From Cladobotryum mycophilum (taxonomy: Eukaryota; Ascomycota; Sordariomycetes; Hypocreales; Hypocreaceae), in NCBI GenBank assembly GCA_036429605.1, contig JAVFKD010000015.1:2689421-2753420 (forward strand): a DNA stretch of 64,000 nucleotides, written 5' to 3'. The notes under the pieces were generated by a model, which saw only the letters and a program-made list of their open reading frames with translations, searched no databases and was not told where the DNA came from. Shown here piece by piece: positions 24,685 to 34,907 of this stretch; position 1 is the first letter of the stretch; the number at the start of each line of letters is the position of its first letter. The position numbers and the translations under genes are program-made.

Positions 24685-25653
24685 TTACACCAATGATCCC
24701 TTGGATAAAAGTCTCCAAGCTCCGTAATAGAAATAGTCCTTGAGTTGTCCCAAATCTGCCCATGTTGAATGTACCTCATCTTCCTCGGCCATCTCCACAA
24801 TCTCTGTCTTGCCCAACCGTCTGATCCACAGATCCAACAAACTCAAAGAGCTGAGTCTCTTCTCTCTCTGGGCCAGAATATGCATAGCCTGATCCAATCT
24901 TTTGGCCATCTCGTTAAAGACTCCATTTCTCTTCTCAACAGAACCTAGAGAAAGCTGGTTCCAATGGCATAGCATGTGTATAGAATCCGAAATCTGTGAC
25001 AGAATGCTATACAGCCCTGGAATTTTATTGGCATGAGAGACTCTCCACATTATGCTTGAGAACCAGTCTGGTGCATCTTCTACCACGATGCCAAATAACC
25101 TACAGATGGCTTGGGGAACCCAAAGGTTCCAGTCTGGGTTTGCGATAAGCTCTTCCGGCGATGAAAATTCGAGCCGGAGATTGTTCAGTCTCTCCCAATC
25201 GGAGTGTATGGAATGTCTGATAACCCTCAGGCCCGAGACAATCTCATCAACGGTCCGGAGAGCGGCCCTCTCGTTGCCATCGAGATAGAGCTCCAGGATG
25301 AGGACAAGCTTTCGGGTCAGGATGTGGCTGTGTCCTTGAATGCCCTTCAGTTCCTGTATCATGGCAACTACCTCTTCGTTGGGCAGTAGCTCGACAGGCC
25401 TTTGGATCTTGAGGATAGGCGCGAAGCTCTTGTCAGAGAAGGACAGTTCATAGCCTTCTGGAAGGCCGTCGTTGATTGTCTTGACAAACTGTTGCACGTA
25501 GTCCTTGTACGCCGCCCGTTGGGACTTTGACAGGTCATCGTTGGGATTCCATGGCGGAATGCCTGCCTTGCGTTTGTCAGATGGTTGGTGTACGAGTCCG
25601 CACGACTGTCCTTCACTTCTCGCCTTTTTCTGCGGGGGTTCGTCCTGGTCCAT
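24685..25653 (-). CDS. Orphan protein, copy 1 of a tandem pair
   Basis: Single exon, 322 aa, start chosen at MDQDEPPQKKARSEGQS; an upstream in-frame extension is Ser/Pro/Leu-simple sequence and probably 5' leader. The N-terminus has a basic patch (PPQKKARSE) that could be a nuclear localisation signal. The rest is a mixed alpha-helical-looking soluble protein. The middle part IRHSIHSDWERLNNLR ... LWVPQAICRLFGI aligns with VHDDFEKLEKLQ ... SWVPQTICQVAGI of the gene at 26519, so the two are diverged tandem paralogues. It is convergent with SOD2, about 115 nt from its stop. I do not recognise a domain. Confidence 0.75.
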   Translation of the reverse strand: MDQDEPPQKKARSEGQSCGLVHQPSDKRKAGIPPWNPNDDLSKSQRAAYKDYVQQFVKTINDGLPEGYELSFSDKSFAPILKIQRPVELLPNEEVVAMIQELKGIQGHSHILTRKLVLILELYLDGNERAALRTVDEIVSGLRVIRHSIHSDWERLNNLRLEFSSPEELIANPDWNLWVPQAICRLFGIVVEDAPDWFSSIMWRVSHANKIPGLYSILSQISDSIHMLCHWNQLSLGSVEKRNGVFNEMAKRLDQAMHILAQREKRLSSLSLLDLWIRRLGKTEIVEMAEEDEVHSTWADLGQLKDYFYYGAWRLLSKGSLV

Positions 25654-26107
25654 GTTGAAGGAGCTCGATTCTTGATCTTGAATCAGAGGAGTCCTGATTT
25701 GTACGATGATGGGCTGAGTAAATGGGTCGCGATGACTCGGAAGTTGGGGGATGGGAGTTGGAGAAAGAGAGAAATTGACCCGAAGGAAAAGTGAGAAGGA
25801 AGAAGAAGAAGGAGAAGAAGAAGAAGAAGAAGAGGAGGAGGAGGAGGAGGGAGGGGGATGAAAGAAAAGAGCCGCGAGAACGTTTGCCTGAGGAAACAAT
25901 CCACTTTCTTCTCTTCTCATGAATCACTGCTTCTCGTGATTCACTGCCCAACTACTTGCGTCGTTTACACTTGGCTATTTTCTTTACTTTTATTTTACTT
26001 TTATTTCTGTTATTGTAGAGCCAGCATTTCAACACAACTCACCAAGGCTGTTCTTAATCATGGCACGTTCTCGCGATCTAGACTCTTGCTATACTAGAGG
26101 GATATCC

Positions 26108-26184
26108 GAGAGGTTGTCAACTACGGAACCATGGCAAAGCGCTCTGAGAAAGAGATGGCAAAAATTACGATGTGTAAAATGGCG
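26108..26184 (+). pseudogene. Relic of the SOD2 3' end
   Basis: This stretch aligns with 24524-24604, covering the last 14 SOD2 codons and the start of its 3' flank. Shared words include GAGGTTGTCAACT, AAGCG, GAGAAA, AGATGG and GTAAAATGG. It would read EVVNYGTMAKRSEK against EVVNWGTVSKRFEK, and the stop codon has become GAG. It lies in the same orientation and position relative to its minus-strand neighbour as SOD2 does to copy 1, so it marks the duplicated segment. Confidence 0.8.
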
Positions 26185-26518
26185 TAGTGCGCGTATGTCA
26201 ACTTGAAGTGTTGTGTTGATACTACCCGGTTACCTTTTTTATACCTTGGCAAGACAAGCCCACGTTAGATGCATCGACAGCAGCGTATTGAAAGAAACCA
26301 GATTTCTCTAGTCAAGAAGCTCGGGCGTCCCAGGTAACCTTCATTTATAACAATCGCTTTAATGGGGAAATTTCCCTTTCTCGTTAAGCATACATCTTGC
26401 CTTGGCAAGTATTAACTCCAGATCCCAAGGCTCCCCTCCCTTTCAAAAAAAAAAAGACAAAACCTCGCTTCCAGGTTGCTTATCGCCCTTCATTGCCCCC
26501 CACCCCCCCCATTCCCCC

Positions 26519-27289
26519 TCATTCCCCCTCATCACCCTCAATCATGACCCAGTCCTCAGTGCTTTTCCACTGCTTGATCGACGAATCGAGCAGAGGCAGG
26601 ACCTGAGGCTCATTTCCCCGGCCGGAGATGGCATACAGAGCCGGGGCCAAGAGTGTGGCAATATCAGAGATGTTCTGAATATTTGAGGCATGGCTCATGC
26701 TGCTGGTATCAGAACAATCTTGTATCGCGCCCATCTTTTGAAGTAGCTGATCCAGTAGGCAGTATACCGTAAAGTCTGCCCTGGACAGCCACTCCCAGTT
26801 GTTGTCGCCCCTTAGCCCCTTCTGGCCCTTGACGAAGACAACCTGCGGATCCGTCGTCGAGATTCCCGCAACTTGGCATATGGTTTGGGGGACCCATGAG
26901 TGCCAGGTGGAGCATCCGGCCATGTCATATCGTTGTAACGCATGCTGAAGCTTTTCTAGCTTTTCAAAGTCGTCATGCACGCTGCGTCTGGTGGATTCGA
27001 GGGCCTTGACAAATTCGTCGGGTTCTCGTAGGTGCGTGTTCTTGGTGCCGTTGAGGCAATCACCCAGGGCCGCAACAAGGTTCCAGACCGATACATGGTT
27101 GCGTTTCCGTCTCTCCAATTCCTTCTTCAGTTTCATCATGTCGGGCTTTGGTATTGACGTGGCGGGTTCTTCGAAATCCGGGAGGACGTGGACGACCAAC
27201 TTGTTCGATTGTCCGCCGCTCTGTCTTGCCCTGTTTTTAGAGGGCCCGGAGGTAGTCCTCGAGGGACGCTTAATCTTCTCCCACGACAT
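26519..27289 (-). CDS. Orphan protein, copy 2 of the tandem pair
   Basis: Single exon, 256 aa, start chosen at MSWEKIKRPSRTTSG, which follows a T-rich leader; a longer in-frame extension is hydrophobic low-complexity sequence. The N-terminus is basic (KNRARQSGGQSNK). A charged helix (MKLKKELERRKRN) precedes the segment shared with copy 1 (VHDDFEKLEKLQ ... HSWVPQTICQVAGI). It ends in an acidic tail (IEGDEGE). The copies are far diverged, so the duplication is old; both still lack internal stops, which argues that they are kept as genes. The function is unknown. Confidence 0.7.
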   Translation of the reverse strand: MSWEKIKRPSRTTSGPSKNRARQSGGQSNKLVVHVLPDFEEPATSIPKPDMMKLKKELERRKRNHVSVWNLVAALGDCLNGTKNTHLREPDEFVKALESTRRSVHDDFEKLEKLQHALQRYDMAGCSTWHSWVPQTICQVAGISTTDPQVVFVKGQKGLRGDNNWEWLSRADFTVYCLLDQLLQKMGAIQDCSDTSSMSHASNIQNISDIATLLAPALYAISGRGNEPQVLPLLDSSIKQWKSTEDWVMIEGDEGE

Positions 27290-27776
27290 CTCAGCAGGGG
27301 TGTGTGAATATTCTGTTGCTTTAAATGTGTACGAAAAGAGTGCACAAGAAAGGAGCAAGAAATATGTAAGGTATGGATTGAATGATGATGGAAGAAAGGG
27401 GAAGAAGACAAGATGAAAGACGGAAAGGGGGGCATTCGTCATTCTCAGTTGTCCGGGAAACCAACATAGTTAAACTTAGAAAAAAACTTATTTGAGCCTG
27501 AAAGTGTCAAGCAAACTTCATAGTTCTTCCCTAATCGTAAAAATCTCTCATAATATTGGCTGTTGTAGTGACAAGGCGCCCTCTTGATAACCCCCTGACG
27601 TAACTTAAACTTCAACAAGGCCTTCCCCACCGATGTCCGGTGAATCTTCCGTGACCTAAAAAAAACTTGGGTTGTTCTGATATGATGGACACGTGGGGGT
27701 ACAAGGTAAGGGTAAGGAGTGATGAAACGCAGGGCAATAAGTGTAATACCTTGAATAGAAGTCAAGAACAACAGAG

Positions 27777-27905
27777 GGAATCACGGGTAACAAGAGTGAT
27801 CGCGGGTAGCCAGAGGAACCGCGATCAACAAGAGAAATCACGGGCAACAAGGGGAATCACGAGCAACAACAGGAATCATGGGTAACAAGGGGAGTTGACG
27901 GGCAA
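27777..27905. repeat. Degenerate minisatellite, unit about 18 nt
   Basis: About seven imperfect copies of a unit close to GGAATCACGGGTAACAAG. The array lies in gene-free DNA between the two orphan families. Confidence 0.75.
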
Positions 27906-28211
27906 CAAGAGAAACATCTACACCACAAAAGCTTAGTCCCTTATCCAAGTAGGTAGCTGGCGACAATGTACGATTTCTCCTGATTGGTGGCCAATCCTAC
28001 ATGACGCTCCACGTCTAGACTCAAACTCTAGGACGCTCCATCTCGTGAAACCATGACGAGAACTTGCGTCAAATGGGTGATTATGCAATACACAGTGAAA
28101 ATGAGTCAAAGCGAATGCCATGTAGCGCTGTTAGGAATCGAACCCAACTCACTCTTAACAAACCTGGATCAAGTGATGGTGATGTAATTTGGGTGAACCC
28201 TCTCCAGTAGG

Positions 28212-28760
28212 CTACCTAATTAGCAAAATTTGAACACCTTTCTGCCCTCCTCCATCCATATCAATTTCCTGTCGTACCAATATTCGCCTCCGAAGAGATC
28301 CGAGCTTCTTCGGCTTTCGGTTCCTCACTTTCACTCCTTTAAATGAGTTGCGAAGAAGAGCCATGTGCTCCTCATTCAGCTTCTCTAAGGCTTTCCTGTA
28401 TCTGTTCATGATCCCCTCGCGCCCGGGTCCTGGATCCTTGAGTACTTCCCACTCTCTCCCGCCGATCACGTCTCGTATACCGTCTATATTTCGTTTGCCG
28501 ATTTGCGTAGAAACTTACGAAACTGTCCAGTCCTTATCATCAGGCCAAGGGTTAAAAGTTCTGTATGCATTGCGGATGCCCTCACCGTTGGACTAGACTT
28601 TCTTGATAGCGCGAGAAGAGCCCCCTTTGGCAGTTCGTATAGTTCGTCTTCCCTCTTCTCCCTTATTTTTGTTATTTCCTTTGTGGAGGATTCGTTGCCG
28701 CCTTTTCTTTACATTTTCTCCATAACCTCCACTCTATTCTCTAGTGTCGGTTAGCTGGGG
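28212..28760 (-). pseudogene. Decayed member of the PPxY orphan family
   Basis: The downstream part is an open frame of 85 codons with YRKALEKLNEEHMALLRNSF, similar to YEEALKKLNDEYRVMVDE of the gene at 34908. Upstream, the fragments REKREDELYELPKG and AIKKV, stop, SNGEGIRNAYRTF lie in two frames and match QRDDDLHSL ... RVKKARSDGESIRKAVRIRF of the member at 29144. At least one frameshift and one TAG break the gene. No PPxY N-terminus is recognisable. Confidence 0.6.
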
Positions 28761-29143
28761 CTGTCTTGTCGTTTATCAATGGGAAAAAGAATGACAGACT
28801 CCACTCGGAAGACTTTTGACGTTCAGTAAAGAGAGGAATGGCATAGTCCCAAAAAATCCCCGTAACATGGATAGCAATGGGAGTGACACGTCTAACATGA
28901 TACATTTGCTTGATGAAACAGGTGCTTTAGGTTTCCAGGTTACAAATGATTTGAGACAGACTCCCACCTACAGTCTCTGCGATACACTATATATTATGTA
29001 GGTGATATCCGGTGATCCGCTGTCAACATGTGAAGAGATTGCACAGACATCCTAGATAGATGTAGACATCTGAAAAACACAGAGAAAGGATCGAGGTGTA
29101 GCGAAATCAGGCTGGAATGAGAAATACTTGTAGCGACGTATAA

Positions 29144-29722
29144 CTAACCATCCCATGCGGAAACATTTGCCATTGACAACACAGCCCTATACTCCTCATC
29201 CAGCCCCTTCACATCCTCCCAGAAGTTGCTTATGACACCATCCCACTTCAGTTTCAGCATCTTGAGAGTCTCCCCCTCGCTAGCCTTTACGATTCGATCG
29301 CGCACCTCCCGGGCTCTTTTCATCTCTCCCGATATAGCATCAAGGAAGCCGCAAATACTTCTCGTCTCGAGTGGAATTGTCATGAACCTAATCCTGACGG
29401 CTTTCCGGATACTCTCACCATCGGACCTGGCTTTCTTGACGCGGCAATAATAGTCTAGTTCTAGGCTGTGCAGATCATCATCCCTCTGCGTTATCATCCC
29501 CTACTTTCTTCTCACATAGTCTAGGGCCAGTGTCGCTACCTCTTGGTATGGCATTACTTGTAGCATTTCGTCCAGGATTGGGAGAGGGATGCACATTGAG
29601 TGATTTACCCCGTCAGCTTCCGATTTGTTGTCCGGCGTTGGATCTGTGTCAGTCCCTGGTACGCCCTCGACTTCCTCCTCATAAGGAGGCGGGCTCGTGA
29701 TATTTTCTTGCATTTCGTACAA
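29144..29722 (-). pseudogene. PPxY orphan family member with an in-frame stop
   Basis: One frame is open across the whole span except for TAG at 29501-29503. The N-terminal part (73 codons) has ITSPPPYEEEVEG, an acidic linker, then IPLPILDEMLQVMPYQEVATLALDY. The part after the stop (about 118 codons) is charged and helical (SGEMKRAREVRDRIVKASEG). The gene at 34908 has the same order: PPPY near the start, IPMAVLNLLLTAFPYQEAIKLT, then a charged helical region. PPxY is the classic ligand of WW domains. A very short intron covering the stop (30 nt, GTGAG..GCAG) would be below normal size, so a pseudogene is favoured. Confidence 0.6.
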
Positions 29723-30422
29723 GTGAATGGTATATAGTTACTTCTAATAGTAGTTAGCCAATTACGCTTCAATGATGAGAAAAGACATATAGACTGTACC
29801 CACTAGATTTGGAAATTTTGAGTAAAGAAGTAAGGAAATTCTTTTAGAAAAGGCGACATTATAGTGCTAAGTCGAGCGTACTATAGACGGTTGCTTGATG
29901 GGATATTGGCTTTAAGTTTACAGAAGATTTAGACGGGCTTCCACATTTAACTTCGATGACACACCAAGTATACCATCCCCACCGCCAACAGTGAAAACAT
30001 TCTTGGAAATTGGATAGATTTATAGGGGAAAAGTGATGTACAGAGAGATGAGATGTGAAGTCAGAGGATAGTTATCATGAACGTGCATCCAAGTTGTTGA
30101 TATTGCAAAAGTTGGCGTCGGTAAATATTTAAAGCGTAGTTCTCAGATTATACACCTCGATGAGAAAATACAACAACTGTAATCCATACATTAAATGCCT
30201 GCGTTGTTCTAGAATCTTCAGATCATCATTTTTGGGCAAGGGGTGCCTTGGACCTGTGGTGACGCGAGTGGCGTGCCGAGCAACAGAGCGGTCCATCTTG
30301 GCGTCCAACCAGTCCAATCTACCCCAGATATTTCGGTATTCTCTCTTCAAGGCCGGAGTATGAACATGTCCCTATCCATCAGACAACTGCCTTGGTCGTA
30401 TCAAAGATATCTAGAACGTCAC
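29723..30422. other. Intergenic, AT-rich
   Basis: No supported gene. A minus-strand frame of 73 codons at 30129..30350 has somewhat protein-like composition but no partner exon or homologue that I can name. Confidence 0.4.
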
Positions 30423-32021
30423 TCAATAACTAGGAGGCATTTCCCACCCATATTTTATCCAATAGCTGTTTCTTCCCTGGTTCAAATCCTCCAGTGGACG
30501 ACAGCCCGGATTCCAGAAGTCTTCCTCGTCCCCAAACGGCCACATCGCAACAAAGAGTGTTTCCTCTTCGGGGCACAATCGAGGCTTTTTCCACGTGGTC
30601 CAGGAAAGTCTACTCGCGAGATCTCGCACCACCCCACGACTCTTATTTACTGCCTCCTCCAAGGCTTCGTTGTTGGCAGCAGAGTGAATTCGATAATTTC
30701 CTGCCGATGAACCGGAAGAGGCCTCGAGGATGATGGATCGTATCAGGAAAAGGTTGTGGCAGATATCCTGCATAACGGCCGTTAGAGCGGCGTGAATTAG
30801 AGCATCCTGGGGACTCCAGTGATTTTGTCTCAGCAGCACCGGCTTGAGGTAGTGCTTAGCACATCGATCCACGGCGTCTGCCGTTCTATTTCTATTATCC
30901 GCTGCGAAAGTAACATCATCTGGCCGAGGACGCGCATCATAGTACGTCAGTGTTGCTGCTTCAACCTCGCCAACGAATCGACTCGACGATATCCCGGAAA
31001 GCAAAGCTGCGAGTCGACTGGAATAACGGGCCACAATCATATCCACAACAGCTTGCCAATTCACAGTGAACTTCCTAGGCTCAACGGCAACATCTCGTAG
31101 ATATGTCTTGATATCTCGCAGCTCGTCAAGCTTTGCCGCACCGAGTCGAATGAGCTCGGGCCGTTGCGGGTCTGTGCTAGATATATTGATGGGAAAGAAG
31201 AAGCCCGACACCATGGAGGAGAAGTCCATGCGGATCCTATCCCCAAGGAGCCCATCATATCGCTCCGCCGCGGTCCTAAACCACATGAAGAATTCATGGC
31301 CAGGGTGGGTGATTTTGTCTTCTTCGAGGAATGTTCGGAGAGCAGAATCAAGTTGTACTCCAGAGCTGAAGTTGCAGTAAATAAGCTCGAAACCTATTTC
31401 TGTACGCATCAAGCCATCGAACCCCCATTGGGTAATCAAGTCACAGATGGAGTTTGCGCGATCCAGTTCGCCCAGGAAATCTCCAGGTAAGCCCTCGTGG
31501 GTTATGTTGTCGCGAAGGACAAGATCTTGAGAGTCAAGTGTCCCCATGTTGGTTTTCCCCGCAGACATTCCATCGACGTATAAGAGTTGGAGATCACGGG
31601 TGGCCTGGTACGTGTGGAAATAACCTCTGAAAACTCCATCATCTTCTTGAGTCAATGGCTTCTGTACGCCATGATCATGTTGAGGATGAGAGCCGGGCTG
31701 ACCTGGACGTATCAGCCACGACGAAGCAAATGCCTCGGCATGCTCGACCTCAAAGGCAAGCCATTCAGGGCCGACGGGGGTCTGATGATCAGTATCCCCA
31801 TGATACATCAGCGTTCCTGCGGGCACGACGACGGGAATAAAGCCGAAACCATTATGTTTGAGAGAGGACCCCCATTGCCGACCGGCGGAGTGAATGGCGT
31901 TAAAGATGTGATTGGCGTTTGCCCTCGCGCTTTCGTCGCTCGGCCGAATCGGCTCCCTCAGCAACCCCCCAGCTGCGAGGGGAGCGGTCAAAAGGGCCAG
32001 GGTGAGGAATAAGACTGTCAT
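30423..32021 (-). CDS. Secreted protein of a fungus-restricted family, unknown function
   Basis: Single exon, 532 aa, start at MTVLFLTLALLTAPLAAGG, a clear signal peptide of about 18 residues; the in-frame extension upstream (to 32285) is not needed. Strongest motifs are FIPVVVPAGTLMYHG (about 61-75), EWLAFEVEHAEAFA (about 86-99), and YFHTYQATRDLQLLYVDGMS with AGKTNMGTLDSQD (about 134-166). I recall this motif order from unnamed proteins in other filamentous fungi. The YHG followed by a short spacer and an acidic, Ala-rich helix resembles the start of an ADP-ribosyltransferase fold, but this is only a resemblance. The second half is helical with scattered Cys. It is intact, in contrast to its decayed neighbours. 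Confidence 0.8.
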   Translation of the reverse strand: MTVLFLTLALLTAPLAAGGLLREPIRPSDESARANANHIFNAIHSAGRQWGSSLKHNGFGFIPVVVPAGTLMYHGDTDHQTPVGPEWLAFEVEHAEAFASSWLIRPGQPGSHPQHDHGVQKPLTQEDDGVFRGYFHTYQATRDLQLLYVDGMSAGKTNMGTLDSQDLVLRDNITHEGLPGDFLGELDRANSICDLITQWGFDGLMRTEIGFELIYCNFSSGVQLDSALRTFLEEDKITHPGHEFFMWFRTAAERYDGLLGDRIRMDFSSMVSGFFFPINISSTDPQRPELIRLGAAKLDELRDIKTYLRDVAVEPRKFTVNWQAVVDMIVARYSSRLAALLSGISSSRFVGEVEAATLTYYDARPRPDDVTFAADNRNRTADAVDRCAKHYLKPVLLRQNHWSPQDALIHAALTAVMQDICHNLFLIRSIILEASSGSSAGNYRIHSAANNEALEEAVNKSRGVVRDLASRLSWTTWKKPRLCPEEETLFVAMWPFGDEEDFWNPGCRPLEDLNQGRNSYWIKYGWEMPPSY

Positions 32022-33070
32022 GGTTGACACGAGTGAAGATTTCAGAATGGCAGCATTTCCGATGGGAAAAGGTGGGTGACGGTGAGCTCTTATCTGGCTG
32101 ATCTCGGAGGATTGCCTAATTGGTTGGCGAATGGCGCGTATTTGTCGGACTGCTGTCGGATTTGTCGAGTGTCCAACCAAATATCTGAGCCCACCCTCTG
32201 AAGCATGTATGGGGCCTGCCTGGTGAGATCCTCCACAATTAGTCAGCAGCATGCGGCATACACATCTGATGTAGCGCCTCATCATTCATGAGTGTGATGA
32301 TTAGATATCGGGAAATCCTGATATTGAGCTGTAAATAGAAGCCCATAGCATCAACATTATGTTATAGTTAGCGTATCCGAGAGGCGGGATCGCCCCCATC
32401 ACCACCACATCATGTTATCAGATCATCTGATAAGCAATGTACCAACAAAATACGGGCACCAAATGCCACCTTCACCGTTCAATCACAAGAATGAAAAAAT
32501 AGATGAGCTGTCAATATTTTTTAAGCCGAAAAGAAGATGGGCTATTAAACTTGAATCAAATGTATGTACTCATCTAAAAGAGAAAAGTCTCTTCAAAGCC
32601 TGGCCCACATCATCACCAACATGCACCTCAACTGAGGAAATGCAGCACAATTTGGATGAAAACGGAACAGATAAAAGAACTGGATCATCGTGAGGATTTG
32701 CGCTGATTTGAATTGTGTTTGGTGCAAGAACCGCAAATAACGAGGTGGGCAGGTTGGAATGAATAACGCAATACCCGGATACTTGCATGCATTACGTGAT
32801 GAAGCAGACGAGGCGAGGGATGGACGCCCTGACAGCTGCAACCAAGTGTCAAGGTTCTTGCCTTATCATGAATCAACAGGTCCAGCGATAAAGTAAGGCA
32901 GCAACCGAAATCTTTGACCTTTCAAAATAAACAAAACGCCTGCCAACACACGCAACCTTTAATCCCTTTCCTTTGTTCAACCAGGCCCCATCAACCATCT
33001 GCCACTGCCACTGCCACCGTTATTCTGCAACGGCACCCTCCCAACCAGCTCTAGCTCCAGCCTCGAAGCC
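32022..33070. other. Divergent intergenic region
   Basis: No gene seen. It contains the promoters of the secreted protein and the APH-like gene. A CTGCCACTGCCACTGCCACC short repeat sits just before the APH-like start. Confidence 0.5.
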
Positions 33071-34351
33071 ATGGCTTCACCGAAGAAAGTCAAAGCAAGC
33101 GTTGCACCCGTCACCACTGGCCATGATTCCCCTGACCGCATGGAAGGTATGAACCCAGAGCGGGTATTGAGGCTTCGTAGGAATCCCACTCCCAAAGACG
33201 ATGAGCCTTCCGATCAAGAGGTCGCAGGCTCTGCACCGCAAAAGACTGGTGCCAACTGCCAGACCCTGGGCGCTGGCCCTCCCCGCAGCTCGAGCTCCAG
33301 GGATGAGTCGTCATCCCAATCTTCGAAAACGAACGATCAGTCGGTGATGCTTGTCAAACGGCCTCGCATCGCTGGTGCTCCTACTCCAGTCTTGGCTAGA
33401 GCCAAGAGGTCTCACAGTCGGCTGGAGGATGGGGAAGATAGTCCTCAGAAAGGCCACGAGAAAGCCCCCTCGCCCAGGGCAAAGTTCCACAGCAAGGTAA
33501 GACATAATAGCTTCCATCTTGACGATGGCAACCCAAAGCAAGCCTAACGTGTTATAGCACCAAAACCTATTGCCCACATGGAGTATCTCGAAAGCCTGCT
33601 CCACTACCATCGTTTCCAACTCACAGTCAAGCCCTCACCCACGAAGAATGGGGCCCCTGCTCCTCTGACATGCGATCGTCTAATCACCAACGCTGGACTG
33701 CTGTTGAACGAGATGATCCGTTCCCAGACAAGTATCCCTATGTTGCCGTTTCCATCCTCGGCTGGCGATGGTCGAAGGTTCGATCAGACGATCCGGGGAC
33801 AGATGCTCGACGCCATTTGGCGCGACCTTACTCCGACTTCCAAGTACTCTATTGCACGTCAGCTGAGAAAGATTGTGACCGCCATGCGCGAAGTTTCTCC
33901 CGACAACAAGGTCCCACTTCTGGGCTCTGTCTCATCAGGCCCGTATACAATCATGCTGGACAAGCACAGAAAGAACACGCATTGGGTTATCCGTTCTCAG
34001 GCTACGCACTCTGACTTTATCGACTTTCTACAACTAAGCTTTCAGCCCACTGTTCCTCGTGCTGTTAGCACCACGTTGGCCCGTCAGTTTCGGGCCTCAT
34101 ACTCGCTTGTCCTATCTCATGGAGAGTTGGGCCCACGACACATTATCGTCGATAATAGCAAGATTGTGGCTATTTTGGGTTGGAACTGTGCTGGCTGGTA
34201 TCCCGAGTGGTGGGATTATGTCAAGTTCTTTGAAACCGCTAGCCGTAGGGAGAACCAGGATTGGTACGATTATGCCGGGGAGATTTTCCAAGACACGTAT
34301 CCTACAGAGCTAGCCGCATATCAGGGATTCGCAAGATGTCAGAAACCCTGA
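33071..34351 (+). CDS. Degenerate APH-type phosphotransferase-like protein
   Basis: Exon 1 (33071..33496, 142 codons) encodes a Ser/Lys/Pro-rich, disordered, basic region. An intron of 61 nt follows (33497..33557, GTAAGA..GTTATAG). Exon 2 carries an open frame from about 33560 to 34351 with an aminoglycoside-phosphotransferase-like C-lobe: RGQMLDAIWRDLTP, SHGELGPRHIIVDN and LGWNCAGWYPEWWDYVKFFE. In active relatives these read HGDxxxxN and (I)DWE; here D is E, N is H and the metal-binding D is G. The N-lobe with the ATP-binding Lys is not recognisable. A catalytically dead protein is therefore likely. Exons 1 and 2 are out of phase by one base; one more C in the 5-C tract at 33465-33469 would join them in frame. 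Confidence 0.65.
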
Positions 34352-34907
34352 ACAGGTTTAGAATGCACATTGCCGGACTTTTGATAGTATCCTTTGGTTG
34401 TTAAGACTTTGTTGGCAGGGTAGTGATGGTTGAGTCTGCTGATGGATGCGAGCAGACGCATTTTGTAATGGAGGGGCAACTGGATTTTCTCAACCTGATG
34501 AGTTTTCCCTACCTCAGCAGGAGTCGCTTAATCCAGGATTAACCGGTTTAGTAGTCTGCACTGGGAATGGTGCACTTTGTATGTAAACATTAGCTTGTGT
34601 AGCAATCTGTAAATACCCTCATATAGGGTAATAATGTAGATACGAGGAGTGCACACTGTCTCCTGCGTTAGTGACATGGATACCAGACACAAATGATATC
34701 CAAACTTGTTAAAGATTGCCTGGATTGACTTTGTATATCAGTTCATGTAGTTTTCTTGTAATGTGTTAGGTATCAAAGATGTCTGCCTGTCGCACATCCT
34801 CCACCCAAGTTGAGTACTCTCCCCCATTCCTGATCCATCCCCACAAACACCAGTTTTCATGGCGGTAAACCGCTCCGACGAAAAGTCCATCACTTACAGC
34901 TTTGGAC

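Noticed and set aside
28129..28200. Possible tRNA on the minus strand (GGGTTCGATTCC, like a T arm)
   Set aside because: The T arm can pair, but no matching acceptor 5' strand, D arm or anticodon arm lies at the right distance upstream.
30129..30350. 73-codon minus-strand frame with protein-like composition
   Set aside because: Stops on both sides, no start or splice support and no family recognised; kept only as a note.
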